A stretch of DNA of 64,000 nt from Martinezella tropici (lineage in GTDB: Bacteria; Pseudomonadota; Alphaproteobacteria; Rhizobiales; Rhizobiaceae): assembly GCF_008370325.1 (NCBI RefSeq), contig NZ_VNIP01000008.1:682001-746000 (forward strand), in the 5' to 3' direction. The notes beneath the pieces are model-generated. The model searched no databases, was not told where the DNA came from, and worked only from the letters and a program-made list of their open reading frames with translations. This document shows, in pieces, positions 54,402 through 62,810 of this stretch. The position numbers and the translations under genes were made by a program. Position 1 is the first letter of the stretch, and every line of letters starts with the position of its first letter.

Positions 54402-55451
54402 TTACCCCTGGAACGGGATGGTTCGCCCGGGCTGCTTTGCCTGCTCCTTGGTATAGGAAACGCCGTGGACCTTGAGGCCCTGCGCGTTGAGCAGGGTAAT
54501 GATACCGCCCTTGTTGGATAGGGTGACGGGCGGTTGGATCTCGACCACCTGCGTCGCGCCGGCGGCGATCGAACCGCTGAGCGCCATCGCATTCTTCTGC
54601 TTGTCTTTGATCTGCCAGCCAGTGAGATCGACCGGCACGTCGGCGGTATTGAGCAAGGTGACAGTTTCCCGCTCGGGCGTCTTCACGTCGTTGACATAGG
54701 CAGCGATGATGCGCACCAGCCCATCCGGCACGTCGAAGGTGGGTATGGCGTCGCGATCGACCGGCGTATGCGGCAAGTTCGGATGATCTTGATCCTGTGG
54801 CACGATGAGCGACCCGTCCTTATCGTCCGAATGCCAAGCCTGCGTCCGGAATTTCATGAAGATCGCAACCCATTGTTGCTCGCGGGGAAACTCCAATATC
54901 AGCCCGCCATCCTGCCATGGGCCGTTCTGAGAGGCATATTTGCCGGGCGGATTACCCTGGTTGAAATGAATGTCATGGATGCCGCGGCCGGGCTTGAAAC
55001 CGAAATACTGGTCGGCCTTGTTGTTTTCCGGTCCCCAGGTCTCGCCGAAGGCGTAGATCATCGCCTGTTCGTCCGACATGGCGCGCTGGATATAGGCGTC
55101 GATCTTTTCGTTGAGATCATTGTCCGGGCCAGCCGCCGAGATCGGCAGCGGCTTCAGTTCCCATGGCTGCATGAGATTGCCGCGGATGAAATCGAGCGCG
55201 ACGCCGCCGGGCTGGCTTGATGTCGGATGCAAGCCTTCCGGTAGCTCCGCCAACTGGGCGGTTATCGGGTGTTCAAAACGGGACCGCACAAGGAACTCGA
55301 CCTCGCTTCCATCCTGCGAGCGCACATTGATGGCGATGCGATACAGCGTCCCGTTTTCCGAAACCAGCACCTGATAATGCGGGCTTGAGCCGGTCGCCAA
55401 TCGATTGTTGATGGGTCTGCCCTTGAGCACGGCGTAGTTGTTGAGCGGCAT
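54402..55451 (-). CDS. DUF2278 (YukJ-like) protein with C-terminal lamin-tail domain
   Basis: A 349-residue protein from ATG 55451, preferred because GGGAGGATGCC precedes it. Residues 1-~215 match DUF2278: NNYAVLKGRPINNRLATGSS, PHYQVLVSEN, then GIHDIHFNQGNP. Residues ~235-345 are an LTD-type beta sandwich (VRIIAAYVNDVKTPERETVT then LLNTADVPVDLTGWQIKDK). DUF2278 proteins are of unknown function, and the LTD domain is often found on secreted or nucleic-acid-associated proteins. No signal peptide is seen. Confidence 0.85.
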   Translation of the reverse strand: MPLNNYAVLKGRPINNRLATGSSPHYQVLVSENGTLYRIAINVRSQDGSEVEFLVRSRFEHPITAQLAELPEGLHPTSSQPGGVALDFIRGNLMQPWELKPLPISAAGPDNDLNEKIDAYIQRAMSDEQAMIYAFGETWGPENNKADQYFGFKPGRGIHDIHFNQGNPPGKYASQNGPWQDGGLILEFPREQQWVAIFMKFRTQAWHSDDKDGSLIVPQDQDHPNLPHTPVDRDAIPTFDVPDGLVRIIAAYVNDVKTPERETVTLLNTADVPVDLTGWQIKDKQKNAMALSGSIAAGATQVVEIQPPVTLSNKGGIITLLNAQGLKVHGVSYTKEQAKQPGRTIPFQG

Positions 55452-55598
55452 GGCATCCTCCCTTAGCCACATAAGCAGCACATAGTGTCGCATCAGAATG
55501 AAGCTTCTGCGACACCGGAGTTATCTATAGGCGTGCCGAAGTTTTTCCGTTCACGAAGTGCGAAGCCGCCATGATCATCTCGATCGAAAGGACGGCCC

Positions 55599-56657
55599 TT
55601 ATGTCGCCCTTGTGCCGTCCTCGCCGAAGACATGCAGATGCTGCGGCGGGAAGGCGACATTCACCTGCGGGCCGGCGCTCAATGCACTGCGATCCAGCGT
55701 GAATACCTTGAACGGCAGGCCATGCAACGAGAGATGCAGGATGATGCCAAAGCCCGTGGGCTCGACAAGCTCGACATTGGCGGACATGCCGGACTGATCC
55801 GACGACAGCATGACATGCTCAGGCCGAATGCCGAGCGTCACTTTCGTACCGACAGACAATTTTAGCGGCTCCGAAAGCGGGATGACCGTGCCGTCCTTGA
55901 GCTTGACGCCATTGCTTTCATAGGTTGCGTCGAGAAAATTCATGCCGGGTGAACCGATGAAGCCGGCGACGAAGAGATTGGCCGGCCGGTCGTAAAGTTC
56001 AAGCGGGCTGCCGACCTGTTGCACCACCCCGCCATGCATGGCGACAATCCGGTCCGCCAGCGTCATCGCCTCGATCTGGTCGTGGGTCACATAGATCGAT
56101 GTCGCTTTAAGATCGCTATGCAACCTCTTGATTTCGGCTCGCATCTGCTCGCGAAGACGAGCGTCGAGGTTCGACAGCGGCTCATCGAAGAGGAAGGCTT
56201 TCGGCTGGCGTACGATGGCGCGGCCCATGGCGACACGCTGACGCTGGCCACCGGAGAGCGCCTTCGGCCGGCGTTCAAGCAGCGGATCGAGACCGAGCTT
56301 CGCGGCGGCGCTGGCGACCGCCTTGGAAATGCTGTCCTTCGCCATCTTCCGCAGCCGCAGGCTGTAGCTCATATTGCCGGCGACATTCATATGCGGATAA
56401 AGCGCATAGGACTGGAACACCATGGCGATATCGCGATCCTTCGGATGCAGCTCGTTGACGCGGTTGTCCGCAATGCGGATTTCACCGCCGCTGATGTCCT
56501 CAAGGCCGGCGATCATCCTGAGCAGCGTTGACTTGCCGCATCCGGATGGACCGACGAGAACGACGAATTCGCCGTCCTTGATCCTGAGATCGATGTCGTG
56601 CAGCACCTGCACATGGCCGTAGGCCTTCTTGACGTTCTGAATATCGATCGATGCCAT
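55599..56657 (-). CDS. Sugar ABC importer ATPase (UgpC/MsmK type)
   Basis: A 352-residue CUT1 ATPase: Walker A GPSGCGKST (about residue 38), signature LSGGQRQRVAMGRAIVRQ, Walker B AFLFDEPLSNLD and a C-terminal MOI/TOBE regulatory domain (GIRPEHVML). It powers the importer encoded just upstream on the same strand. The last gene of the GntR - PLP lyase - SBP - permease - permease - ATPase row, it starts 4 bases after the second permease stop. Such ATPases can serve several importers. Confidence 0.93.
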   Translation of the reverse strand: MASIDIQNVKKAYGHVQVLHDIDLRIKDGEFVVLVGPSGCGKSTLLRMIAGLEDISGGEIRIADNRVNELHPKDRDIAMVFQSYALYPHMNVAGNMSYSLRLRKMAKDSISKAVASAAAKLGLDPLLERRPKALSGGQRQRVAMGRAIVRQPKAFLFDEPLSNLDARLREQMRAEIKRLHSDLKATSIYVTHDQIEAMTLADRIVAMHGGVVQQVGSPLELYDRPANLFVAGFIGSPGMNFLDATYESNGVKLKDGTVIPLSEPLKLSVGTKVTLGIRPEHVMLSSDQSGMSANVELVEPTGFGIILHLSLHGLPFKVFTLDRSALSAGPQVNVAFPPQHLHVFGEDGTRAT

Positions 56658-56661
56658 GTGA

Positions 56662-57492
56662 CTAACCCTTGACCGCGCCGGCCGTCAGGCCCTGCACGAG
56701 ATAGCGTTGGATGAGCAGGAAGAAGAGCGCGGCCGGAATGAGCGCCATGACGCCCGCTGCCATCATCTGCCCGAAATCCACCGAGAATTTCGAGACGAAG
56801 GTGAGAAGGCCGACCGGGAAGGTCGCTGCCTGGTTGCCGTTGATGAGCATCAGCGCGAAAAGCAGCTCGCTCCATGCGGCGGTGAAGACGAAGCCGAGCG
56901 TCGCCGCGATGCCGGGCAAGGTCAGCGGCAGGATGATCTGCCTGAAAGCCGTGAACTGTGTTGCACCGTCGATCATGGCAGCTTCTTCCAGATCCTTCGG
57001 AATGCCGTCGAAGAAGGACTGCATCAGGAAGGTGGCGAAAGGCACGTTGAAGGCCGTGTAGACGATAACGAGGCCGGTGAGGCTATTGGTCAGATGCAAC
57101 GGCGTTAGGATCTTGAAGATCGGTGCGACGAGCATGACCAGCGGAAACATCTGCGTCAGCAGCATCAGCGCCACGATCCAGTATTTGGCGCGGAATTTGA
57201 AGCGCGAGAGCGCGTAGCCGGAGAGCGATGCGCATATGGTGACGGCAATCGCCGTGGAGGCGGAGACGATCAGGCTGTTCTTGAAGAAGGTCGGGAAGTC
57301 GCTGTGCTGCAGCACGAAGGCATAATGTTCCCAGGTCGTGCGCGACGGCCACATGCGCACGCCTTCGGTATAGAGCAGATCGTTCGGCGTCACCGACACC
57401 TTGAGCAGCCAGAAGAGCGGGAAGAGCGCGAAGACGACGTAGCAAAGAATTGCCAGGCGATGCGCAATGGTGGGGAGGACGGATCGTCTCAT
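56662..57492 (-). CDS. Sugar ABC importer permease, MalG type
   Basis: A 276-residue inner-membrane permease with six transmembrane helices: LAILCYVVFALFPLFWLLKV, AIAVTICASLSGYALSRF, IVALMLLTQMFPLVMLVAPI and others. The EAA loop is DLEEAAMIDGATQFTAFRQI then ILPLTLPGI, which contacts the ATPase. It starts 3 bases after the MalF-type gene, so the two are translationally coupled. The substrate is set by the binding protein at 58522. Confidence 0.93.
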   Translation of the reverse strand: MRRSVLPTIAHRLAILCYVVFALFPLFWLLKVSVTPNDLLYTEGVRMWPSRTTWEHYAFVLQHSDFPTFFKNSLIVSASTAIAVTICASLSGYALSRFKFRAKYWIVALMLLTQMFPLVMLVAPIFKILTPLHLTNSLTGLVIVYTAFNVPFATFLMQSFFDGIPKDLEEAAMIDGATQFTAFRQIILPLTLPGIAATLGFVFTAAWSELLFALMLINGNQAATFPVGLLTFVSKFSVDFGQMMAAGVMALIPAALFFLLIQRYLVQGLTAGAVKG

Positions 57493-57495
57493 GGC

Positions 57496-58431
57496 TCAAT
57501 CCTTGTTCATCAGTGTCTGCCGCAGCAGGATGATCAGCATGGAATAGGTGAGAAGAAGGACGAGCAGCACCAGTGCGATGGCCGAGGCGTAGCCGAAATC
57601 CAGCCGTTTGAAGGCTTGCGTGAAGATGTAGCTGGCAACGATCTGTGTGCGGTCCGCGGGGCCGCCGCCCGTCATGACGACGATCAGATCGGCGAAGTTG
57701 GACACCCAGACCGTGCGCAGCAGCACCGTGATGGCGATGGTCGGCGCCAAGAAAGGAAGCGTGATCGAGCGGAAGCGCTCGAACCAGCCGGCGCCATCGA
57801 TCGATGCCGCTTCATAGAGATCGCGCGGGATCGCCTGAAGGGCTGCCAGAAGGGTGATCGCGAAAAAGGGAATACCCCACCAGACATTGGCGACGATCGG
57901 CCCCCACATCGCATAGTTCGGATCTGAGAGAATATTGCCCGGCTCGCTCATCAGGCCCATGGCATAAAGCCAGTGCGGTATCGGGCCGATGACGGGGTTG
58001 AATAGCCAGGACCAGTTGAGGCCGGCGAGGAAGGAGGGAACGGCCCAGGGCAGGAACACCAACGCCTGGACGATCGACCGGCCGAAAAAGGGTTTGTCCA
58101 GCAGTAGCGCCAGGATCAGCCCGAAGATGAACTGCAGCGCCACGGAAGCGCCGGTCCACCAAAGCGTATTCTTCAGCGCCCAGTAGAAGGCCTTATCCTT
58201 GGAGAGATCGCGAAAGTGCTCGAGGCCGATGAAGCCACCGGAAAATGGATTGAGCAACTGTATGTCGCGAAAGGCGTAGGATATGCCGATCGCCAGTGGC
58301 ACCAGCATCACGGCGATGATGAGGATGAGGGCAGGGGCGCTGTAGAGATAGGGTTCCGAGGCGTCGGCAAGGCGCTTCAGCCACGGCCTGCGGTCGTGAC
58401 GCCTGTCGAGCGTGTCGGTGATCGAAGTCAT
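57496..58431 (-). CDS. Sugar ABC importer permease, MalF type
   Basis: A 311-residue inner-membrane permease (an in-frame start at 58437 is possible). There are six helices after a polar N-terminus (LYSAPALILIIAVMLVPLAI and others). The EAA loop is DLYEAASIDGAGWFERFRSI then TLPFLAPTI. It follows the substrate-binding protein by about 85 bases and pairs with the MalG-type permease. CUT1 importers carry disaccharides, oligosaccharides, glycerol phosphate or similar molecules. Confidence 0.93.
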   Translation of the reverse strand: MTSITDTLDRRHDRRPWLKRLADASEPYLYSAPALILIIAVMLVPLAIGISYAFRDIQLLNPFSGGFIGLEHFRDLSKDKAFYWALKNTLWWTGASVALQFIFGLILALLLDKPFFGRSIVQALVFLPWAVPSFLAGLNWSWLFNPVIGPIPHWLYAMGLMSEPGNILSDPNYAMWGPIVANVWWGIPFFAITLLAALQAIPRDLYEAASIDGAGWFERFRSITLPFLAPTIAITVLLRTVWVSNFADLIVVMTGGGPADRTQIVASYIFTQAFKRLDFGYASAIALVLLVLLLTYSMLIILLRQTLMNKD

Positions 58432-58521
58432 CTGCAAGAGTTCCCATTCGCGGCGTTCGGGCGCCGTCTGTTTAAGGTGGGCAGGAATGGCGGCGGATCG
58501 CTCCGCCGCCGAGCATGTAGG

Positions 58522-59781
58522 TTATTTCTTCGCGAGGAATTTCTGCTGGGCCTTGGTCAGGTAATCGGCCCATTGGTCGGCAAGATCCTTGGCCGAAATA
58601 TCGCCGAGCAGCGCCTGCTGCGAGGTCTTGATCGCCAGCGAATCCTTGAAGAAGGCGAATTCTTCAAGATAGGTCGGCATCACTGTGGGAACGGTGTCCT
58701 TGTCGGCCAGTTCCTGGAACCAGCCCTTGAACTGATCGCCGGCGTAGAAGGGGTCTTTTTCCGCAGCCGTGTAGGCCGGGAGTGCGCCGATCTTCTTGTT
58801 CCATTCCAGATTGCCTTCCTTGCCTTCAAGGGTCGCGATCAGCTTCCAGGACAGGTCCTTGTTCTGGCTGGCCGAGAACATCGACCAGCCGGCATAACCA
58901 ATGGTCGGGAAGGATTTACCATCGGGACCCTTTGGCAGTGGCGCTACGCCGAAATCATCTTTTTTCATGCGTTCCGCAACGGCGATCAGGGCGTCCGGAT
59001 CCTGATCGAGGAAGGCGCAGGTGCCGGAATAGAAGCCGGCGACGACTTCGTTGAAGCCCCAGTTGACGCTATCCTTCGGCGCATAGCCCTTCTTGTAGAG
59101 ATCGACCATCCACTCGATGCCCTTTGCCCAGCCGGGGCTGTTCATCGTCGAGGTGCCGTCATCCTTGAAGTACTTGTTGTCGCCGGCCATGGAGGCGGCG
59201 AAGATCATCCAGCCGTTGAGACCGCCCGGGCCGCCGCGCATGCAGTAGCCGTACTTGCCTGGCAGCTTGGAGATGGCCTCGGATGCCTTGACGAACGCGT
59301 CCATCGTCTTTGGCGGCTCGGCGATGCCGGCATCCTTCAGGATCTTCTTGTTGTAGAACATGGCGCGCAGATAGAAGCCGTAAGGCAGCATATAGGCTGT
59401 ATTCTTCACATCGCGGCCGAGTTGAAGAGCGCGCGGCGTCAGTTCACTCGTATGCTCCCATTTGGCCAGGTAAGGCTCCAGGCTTTCGAGCATGCCGTTA
59501 TTGCCATAGAGCGACAGCCAGGTATCAGGCATTTCCATCACGTCCGGCGTGTCGCCGGCCGAGACCATGGTGGCGAATTTCTGGAAGGCCTCGTTCCAGG
59601 GCAAGGAGATGATGTCGACCTTGGTGCCGGGATTTGCGGCTTCGAACTTGGCGACGATCGATTTGAGCGTCTCGGTACGCTCGGGGCTGGTGATCACTTC
59701 CACGAGCTTCAGCGTCGTGTCGGCAAAGGCGGTGCCCGCCATCATGGCGGTGAAGAGTGCTGCTGTTACCAGTCTTTTCAT
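58522..59781 (-). CDS. ABC transporter substrate-binding protein, CUT1 sugar type
   Basis: A 419-residue periplasmic binding protein with signal peptide MKRLVTAALFTAMMAGTAFA cleaved before DTT. The family-1 SBP pattern is clear: KSIVAKFEAANPGTKVDIIS, then GDTPDVMEMPDTWLSLYG and PYGFYLRAMFYNKKILKDAG. The ligand cannot be read from sequence. The preceding gene is a PLP-dependent sulfur-amino-acid-type lyase, which suggests the ligand may be unusual, such as a thio-sugar or an amino-acid conjugate (inference). Confidence 0.92.
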   Translation of the reverse strand: MKRLVTAALFTAMMAGTAFADTTLKLVEVITSPERTETLKSIVAKFEAANPGTKVDIISLPWNEAFQKFATMVSAGDTPDVMEMPDTWLSLYGNNGMLESLEPYLAKWEHTSELTPRALQLGRDVKNTAYMLPYGFYLRAMFYNKKILKDAGIAEPPKTMDAFVKASEAISKLPGKYGYCMRGGPGGLNGWMIFAASMAGDNKYFKDDGTSTMNSPGWAKGIEWMVDLYKKGYAPKDSVNWGFNEVVAGFYSGTCAFLDQDPDALIAVAERMKKDDFGVAPLPKGPDGKSFPTIGYAGWSMFSASQNKDLSWKLIATLEGKEGNLEWNKKIGALPAYTAAEKDPFYAGDQFKGWFQELADKDTVPTVMPTYLEEFAFFKDSLAIKTSQQALLGDISAKDLADQWADYLTKAQQKFLAKK

Positions 59782-59822
59782 GTTGGTTCCCCTTTTTAAG
59801 TTTTCCTCTCAGATTGACGACT

Positions 59823-60989
59823 TCACGAGGCGGCGGCGATCGCCTCCTCGAGCTCTTTCCATAGGGCCTCGGTTCCTTCGAGGCCGATATGGAGACGTAC
59901 GGAGCGCGGATTGATGCCGAAAGTATGCGCCGAATTCGGCTGCGCCTTCTGCTGCAGCACAACTTCGCCCGGCACGATCAGGCTCTCATGTCCGCCCCAG
60001 CTCACACCCAGCTTGAAGAGCGTGAGGCGATCAGCGAAGGCGCGGATATCGACGCCCTCGCGGAAGATGAAGGAAAACAGGCCCGAGGTGCCATTCAGGC
60101 CGGATGGCAGCCGGTTGGCCAGGCCCGGATGGCAGACCTGCTCGACGACATCGAGCTCCTGCAGGCGCTTGGCGATCGTCATCGCAGCCGCCTCATGCGC
60201 CTTCATGCGGATTGGCAGCGTGCGCAGACCGCGGATCAGAAGCCATGCGTCGAAGGGAGAAAGCTTGCCGCCGAGATAGGGATAGGCTTCGGCCTTGATG
60301 CGCGCGATCATCTCCTTCGAGCCGGCGACGACGCCGGCGACGACGTCGCTGTGCCCACCGAGATATTTCGAGGCGGAATGGAGGACGAGGTCGACGCCGA
60401 GCTTCAGCGGCTGCTGGAAGTAAGGCGTGGCCCAGCTGTTGTCGATCATCGAGACGACGCCATGCTGCTTGGCAAGGGCGGCGAGTGCGCCGACATCATG
60501 CGCTTCCATGACCCAGCTGGTCGGGCTTTCCATGTAGAAGACCTTGGCGCCGGGAAGCGCCTTGGCAACGGCTTCCTCGTCGCGACCATCGACATAGGTC
60601 ACTTCCACCTTCATGCGTTTCAGGACCGTGCCGAAGAGGCGGAAGGCGTCGGGATAAACATGTTTGACCGCAACGATCCTGTCGCCTGGCTCGACAAAAC
60701 TTAGCACTGCAGATGAAATCGCCGCCATGCCGCTCGCAAAACCGAGCGCATCCTCGGCTCCCTCGAGCTTTGCCAGCATCTCCTCGAACATGCGCACCGT
60801 CGGGTTGAGGCCGCGCGTATAGATCGGCCGCACCTTTTCACCGCGATAGGAAGCGATCATTTCGTCATAGCTGGAGAAAGTGAACAGCGACGTCTGGAAG
60901 ATCGGCGGCACCACGGCCTCGGCGAAATTGCCGTCGTCATGGGCTGTAATAAGGGACGCAAGTTCGAACGGCTCTAGCCCGTCAGTCAT
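59823..60989 (-). CDS. Cystathionine lyase-like PLP enzyme (Cys/Met metabolism family)
   Basis: A 388-residue trans-sulfuration family enzyme, fold type I. It has IFQTSLFTFSSYDEMIASYR, YTRGLNPTVRMFEEMLAKLE (residues that hold the PLP of the adjacent subunit), GFASGMAAISSAV, DNSWATPYFQQPLKLGVDLV and LHSASKYLGGHSDVV with the Schiff-base Lys, then SLGGHESL-like SWGGHESL. The family does beta- or gamma-elimination or replacement on cystathionine-type substrates. Its start overlaps the GntR stop (60986-60989, ATGA) and it precedes a complete sugar ABC importer, an uncommon pairing. Confidence 0.92.
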   Translation of the reverse strand: MTDGLEPFELASLITAHDDGNFAEAVVPPIFQTSLFTFSSYDEMIASYRGEKVRPIYTRGLNPTVRMFEEMLAKLEGAEDALGFASGMAAISSAVLSFVEPGDRIVAVKHVYPDAFRLFGTVLKRMKVEVTYVDGRDEEAVAKALPGAKVFYMESPTSWVMEAHDVGALAALAKQHGVVSMIDNSWATPYFQQPLKLGVDLVLHSASKYLGGHSDVVAGVVAGSKEMIARIKAEAYPYLGGKLSPFDAWLLIRGLRTLPIRMKAHEAAAMTIAKRLQELDVVEQVCHPGLANRLPSGLNGTSGLFSFIFREGVDIRAFADRLTLFKLGVSWGGHESLIVPGEVVLQQKAQPNSAHTFGINPRSVRLHIGLEGTEALWKELEEAIAAAS

Positions 60990-61693
60990 TTGGACATTTC
61001 CTTGATGTCTTCCTCGACAACGTCGAGAATTTTCAGTGTTTCGGCCCGCGCCGCCTCGGGATCCTGGTCGACGATCGCGTTGAACAGCGAGCGATGATAA
61101 GGGAAGGACCGGCGGGCGAAATCCTGCCGATCAAAGGGATGGTCCCAAAAGCGTTCGAAGGTTTCGCGCATCTGTTCGAGAAGCTGCCGGAACAGCGGAT
61201 TGTGCGTGGCGTCGTAGACCGCAAGATGGAAGGCAAGATCCTCCGGCCCGGACGTACCCTTGGCCATATGGACGCGCTCCATCTCGTTGAGTTTCTCTTC
61301 GATGATGACGATATCTTCATCCGTGCGTTTTCTCGCCGCCACCATGCCGGCCTCGCATTCGATGCCGCGGCGGACCTCCAGAGTCTGCAACAACGCATCA
61401 CGCAGATGCGGCGGATCGAGGGAAAGCGGCATGTGGATGGTCGCCTTGGAAACCGGCTTCAGCAGATAGGTGCCGCTGCCTTTGCGCGTCTCCATGACGC
61501 CGAGGGCCTGGAAGTACGTAAGCACTTCGCGAATGGTCGAACGCCCCACCGAAAGCGCCGCCATCAGCTCGCGCTCGGTCGGCAGCCTGTCGCCGGCCTG
61601 TAGTTTCGACGATTCGATGAAGGTCGACAGCGCGTCGATGACTTGCTGCGTCCGGTCGATGGAGGGAAGTGGCGTCAGCATCGGTTTGGTCAT
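60986..61693 (-). CDS. GntR/FadR-family transcriptional regulator
   Basis: A 235-residue regulator with an N-terminal winged helix (LQAGDRLPTERELMAALSVG then RSTIREVLTYFQALGVMETR) and a C-terminal FCD ligand-binding domain with the metal-binding Asp/His pattern (LAFHLAVYDATHNPLF, then YHRSLFNAIVDQD). It is the first gene of the ABC operon and overlaps the PLP enzyme by ATGA. A likely operator directly upstream (61703-61731) points to autoregulation and control of the importer by its substrate. Confidence 0.92.
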   Translation of the reverse strand: MTKPMLTPLPSIDRTQQVIDALSTFIESSKLQAGDRLPTERELMAALSVGRSTIREVLTYFQALGVMETRKGSGTYLLKPVSKATIHMPLSLDPPHLRDALLQTLEVRRGIECEAGMVAARKRTDEDIVIIEEKLNEMERVHMAKGTSGPEDLAFHLAVYDATHNPLFRQLLEQMRETFERFWDHPFDRQDFARRSFPYHRSLFNAIVDQDPEAARAETLKILDVVEEDIKEMSK

Positions 61694-61702
61694 GGTTGAT
61701 AA

Positions 61703-61731
61703 ATTGGTCTGACATCTGCCATCAGGTCAAT
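61703..61731. promoter_or_regulatory. Likely GntR operator
   Basis: ATTGGTCTGA (61703-61712) and TCAGGTCAAT (61722-61731) are imperfect inverted copies (8 of 10 matching). The left copy alone also resembles the FadR-subfamily site ATTGGTCNGACCAAT. It sits 10-38 bases before the GntR start codon, where binding would block the operon promoter. Confidence 0.7.
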
Positions 61732-61874
61732 CTCTTTTTCAAATGACGCGCTTTTTTCGCGCTTTCAATTGCGAAGAGGAAGACATCGAGCTGTGAGGCA
61801 GATCGTTCACGGCCTTCAAGTGCATCGACGGCACTGCTAGAAGGTAGCGAATGTGAGTCCCGGATTGGAAGAGA

Positions 61875-62129
61875 ATGGCAGCGCGAGATCGATATTCACG
61901 GAAGCTGGAATGCGCGAAATGCGCTCATACCGGATTTGCCGAGGTTTCCGAAACCGACGACCGCAGGGCTGCCGGCCGGGATTTCAAGATAGACGACATG
62001 CCTCGCGGCTTTTCCACCGAACGTCCATCGCTCGACCCGCGCAAGCATATGATGCGCTGCCGTTGCGGCTCCGTATTTCCCTTTGAGCAGGATACGGCTT
62101 ATGCGCCCGGCGGCGAGCCGCGTCGCTGA
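61875..62129 (+). CDS. Hypothetical small Cys-containing protein (84 aa)
   Basis: ATG 61875 follows GGAAGAG. The 84-residue, charged, soluble product carries two separated Cys pairs, LECAKCAHTGFAEV near residue 13 and MRCRCGSVF near residue 62. This is a zinc-ribbon-like arrangement with C-x2-C and C-x-C spacing. I recognise no named family. It is divergent from the GntR gene and stands alone. A role as a small zinc-binding protein is inference. Confidence 0.65.
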   Translation: MAARDRYSRKLECAKCAHTGFAEVSETDDRRAAGRDFKIDDMPRGFSTERPSLDPRKHMMRCRCGSVFPFEQDTAYAPGGEPRR

Positions 62130-62156
62130 ACAAAAATGGAAGCAAGAAAGAAAAAA

Positions 62157-62175
62157 GGCCTCGCGCGGGCGAGGC
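62157..62175 (-). terminator. Hairpin with minus-strand T-run
   Basis: GCCTCGC (62158-62164) and GCGAGGC (62169-62175) pair around a 4-base loop. On the minus strand the stem is followed by CTTTTTTCTTTC, so it would end leftward transcription, even though no clear minus-strand gene lies just to its right. On the plus strand it follows the 84-residue gene without a T-run. Confidence 0.6.
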
Positions 62176-62574
62176 TAAGCTTGTGCCGCTCCGGGGAAAT
62201 CGGAAGCGACGCGGCGTTCTTAATAGCCGTCCTCGTTCTCGGCTAGGTCAGTTTTGCCGATAACGGTACGCTTGCGTAAAAAAGCTTTTCATTCGTGAAT
62301 CTCGCTCGGCGGATAGTGGAAAATCTGGGCAATCAATGCCCGCACTTCCTTTGAAGCAAACGTCGTCGATCGCACGGAAGAGGGCACTTGCCTCCGACGA
62401 GAAACATAGGCGTAAACCATTTTACCGTGCAACATTGTTCAGCTACCGTTCATTTTCGCGCGCGCAAAAAGACAATCGCCGCAACGCCTTGCGGTTGTCG
62501 AGGCTCGGCTTCCCATTGGCTTTCGGGTCTGGTGGCCGAGCCTCGCGGATATTGAAAAGAGCTTGGATATAGGC
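62176..62574. other. Intergenic region, no secure gene
   Basis: About 400 bases. A few short minus-strand frames (around 62220-62300) are protein-like but have no start codon with a ribosome site. The T-run terminator at 62157 would suit a short minus-strand transcript here, perhaps a small RNA, but I see no further support. Confidence 0.35.
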
Positions 62575-62715
62575 ATGCGGCTACTTCGCGCTTTCGTCGA
62601 CTGGATTCTGCGCCGCCGCCAAACGCGGCTGCAGCAGGACGTGACTCAACATTCCGCCGATGATCCATGGGTTCTTCAGCAGATCGAAAAATTCGAGCGC
62701 GAACTGAAGCGATAG
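62575..62715 (+). CDS. Candidate 46-residue protein
   Basis: ATG 62575 opens a 46-codon frame whose product is helical and charged: MRLLRAFVDWILRRRQTRLQ near the start and DDPWVLQQIEKFERELKR at the end. This is a basic amphipathic helix and then an acidic/basic one. GGATATAGG upstream is a weak ribosome site. The composition is protein-like and the frame ends cleanly, but there is no recognised family. Confidence 0.45.
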   Translation: MRLLRAFVDWILRRRQTRLQQDVTQHSADDPWVLQQIEKFERELKR

Positions 62716-62760
62716 ATGTATCGCGACGCGATCGGCCTAGCCTGTTAGCGCCGGATAGAT

Positions 62761-62810
62761 AGAGCATGATGCCGTCTGAAAACCGCTTACGCTTTTCGGC
62801 ATCATGCTCT
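62761..62810. repeat. Rhizobial palindromic intergenic repeat
   Basis: AGAGCATGATGCCG (62761-62774) and CGGCATCATGCTCT (62797-62810) are perfect 14-base inverted copies around a loop with AAAACCGCTTACGCTTTT. From memory, closely similar palindromes occur many times between genes of Rhizobium genomes. The right arm contains the stop codon of the amidohydrolase gene (TGA, read on the minus strand at 62802-62804). Confidence 0.75.
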
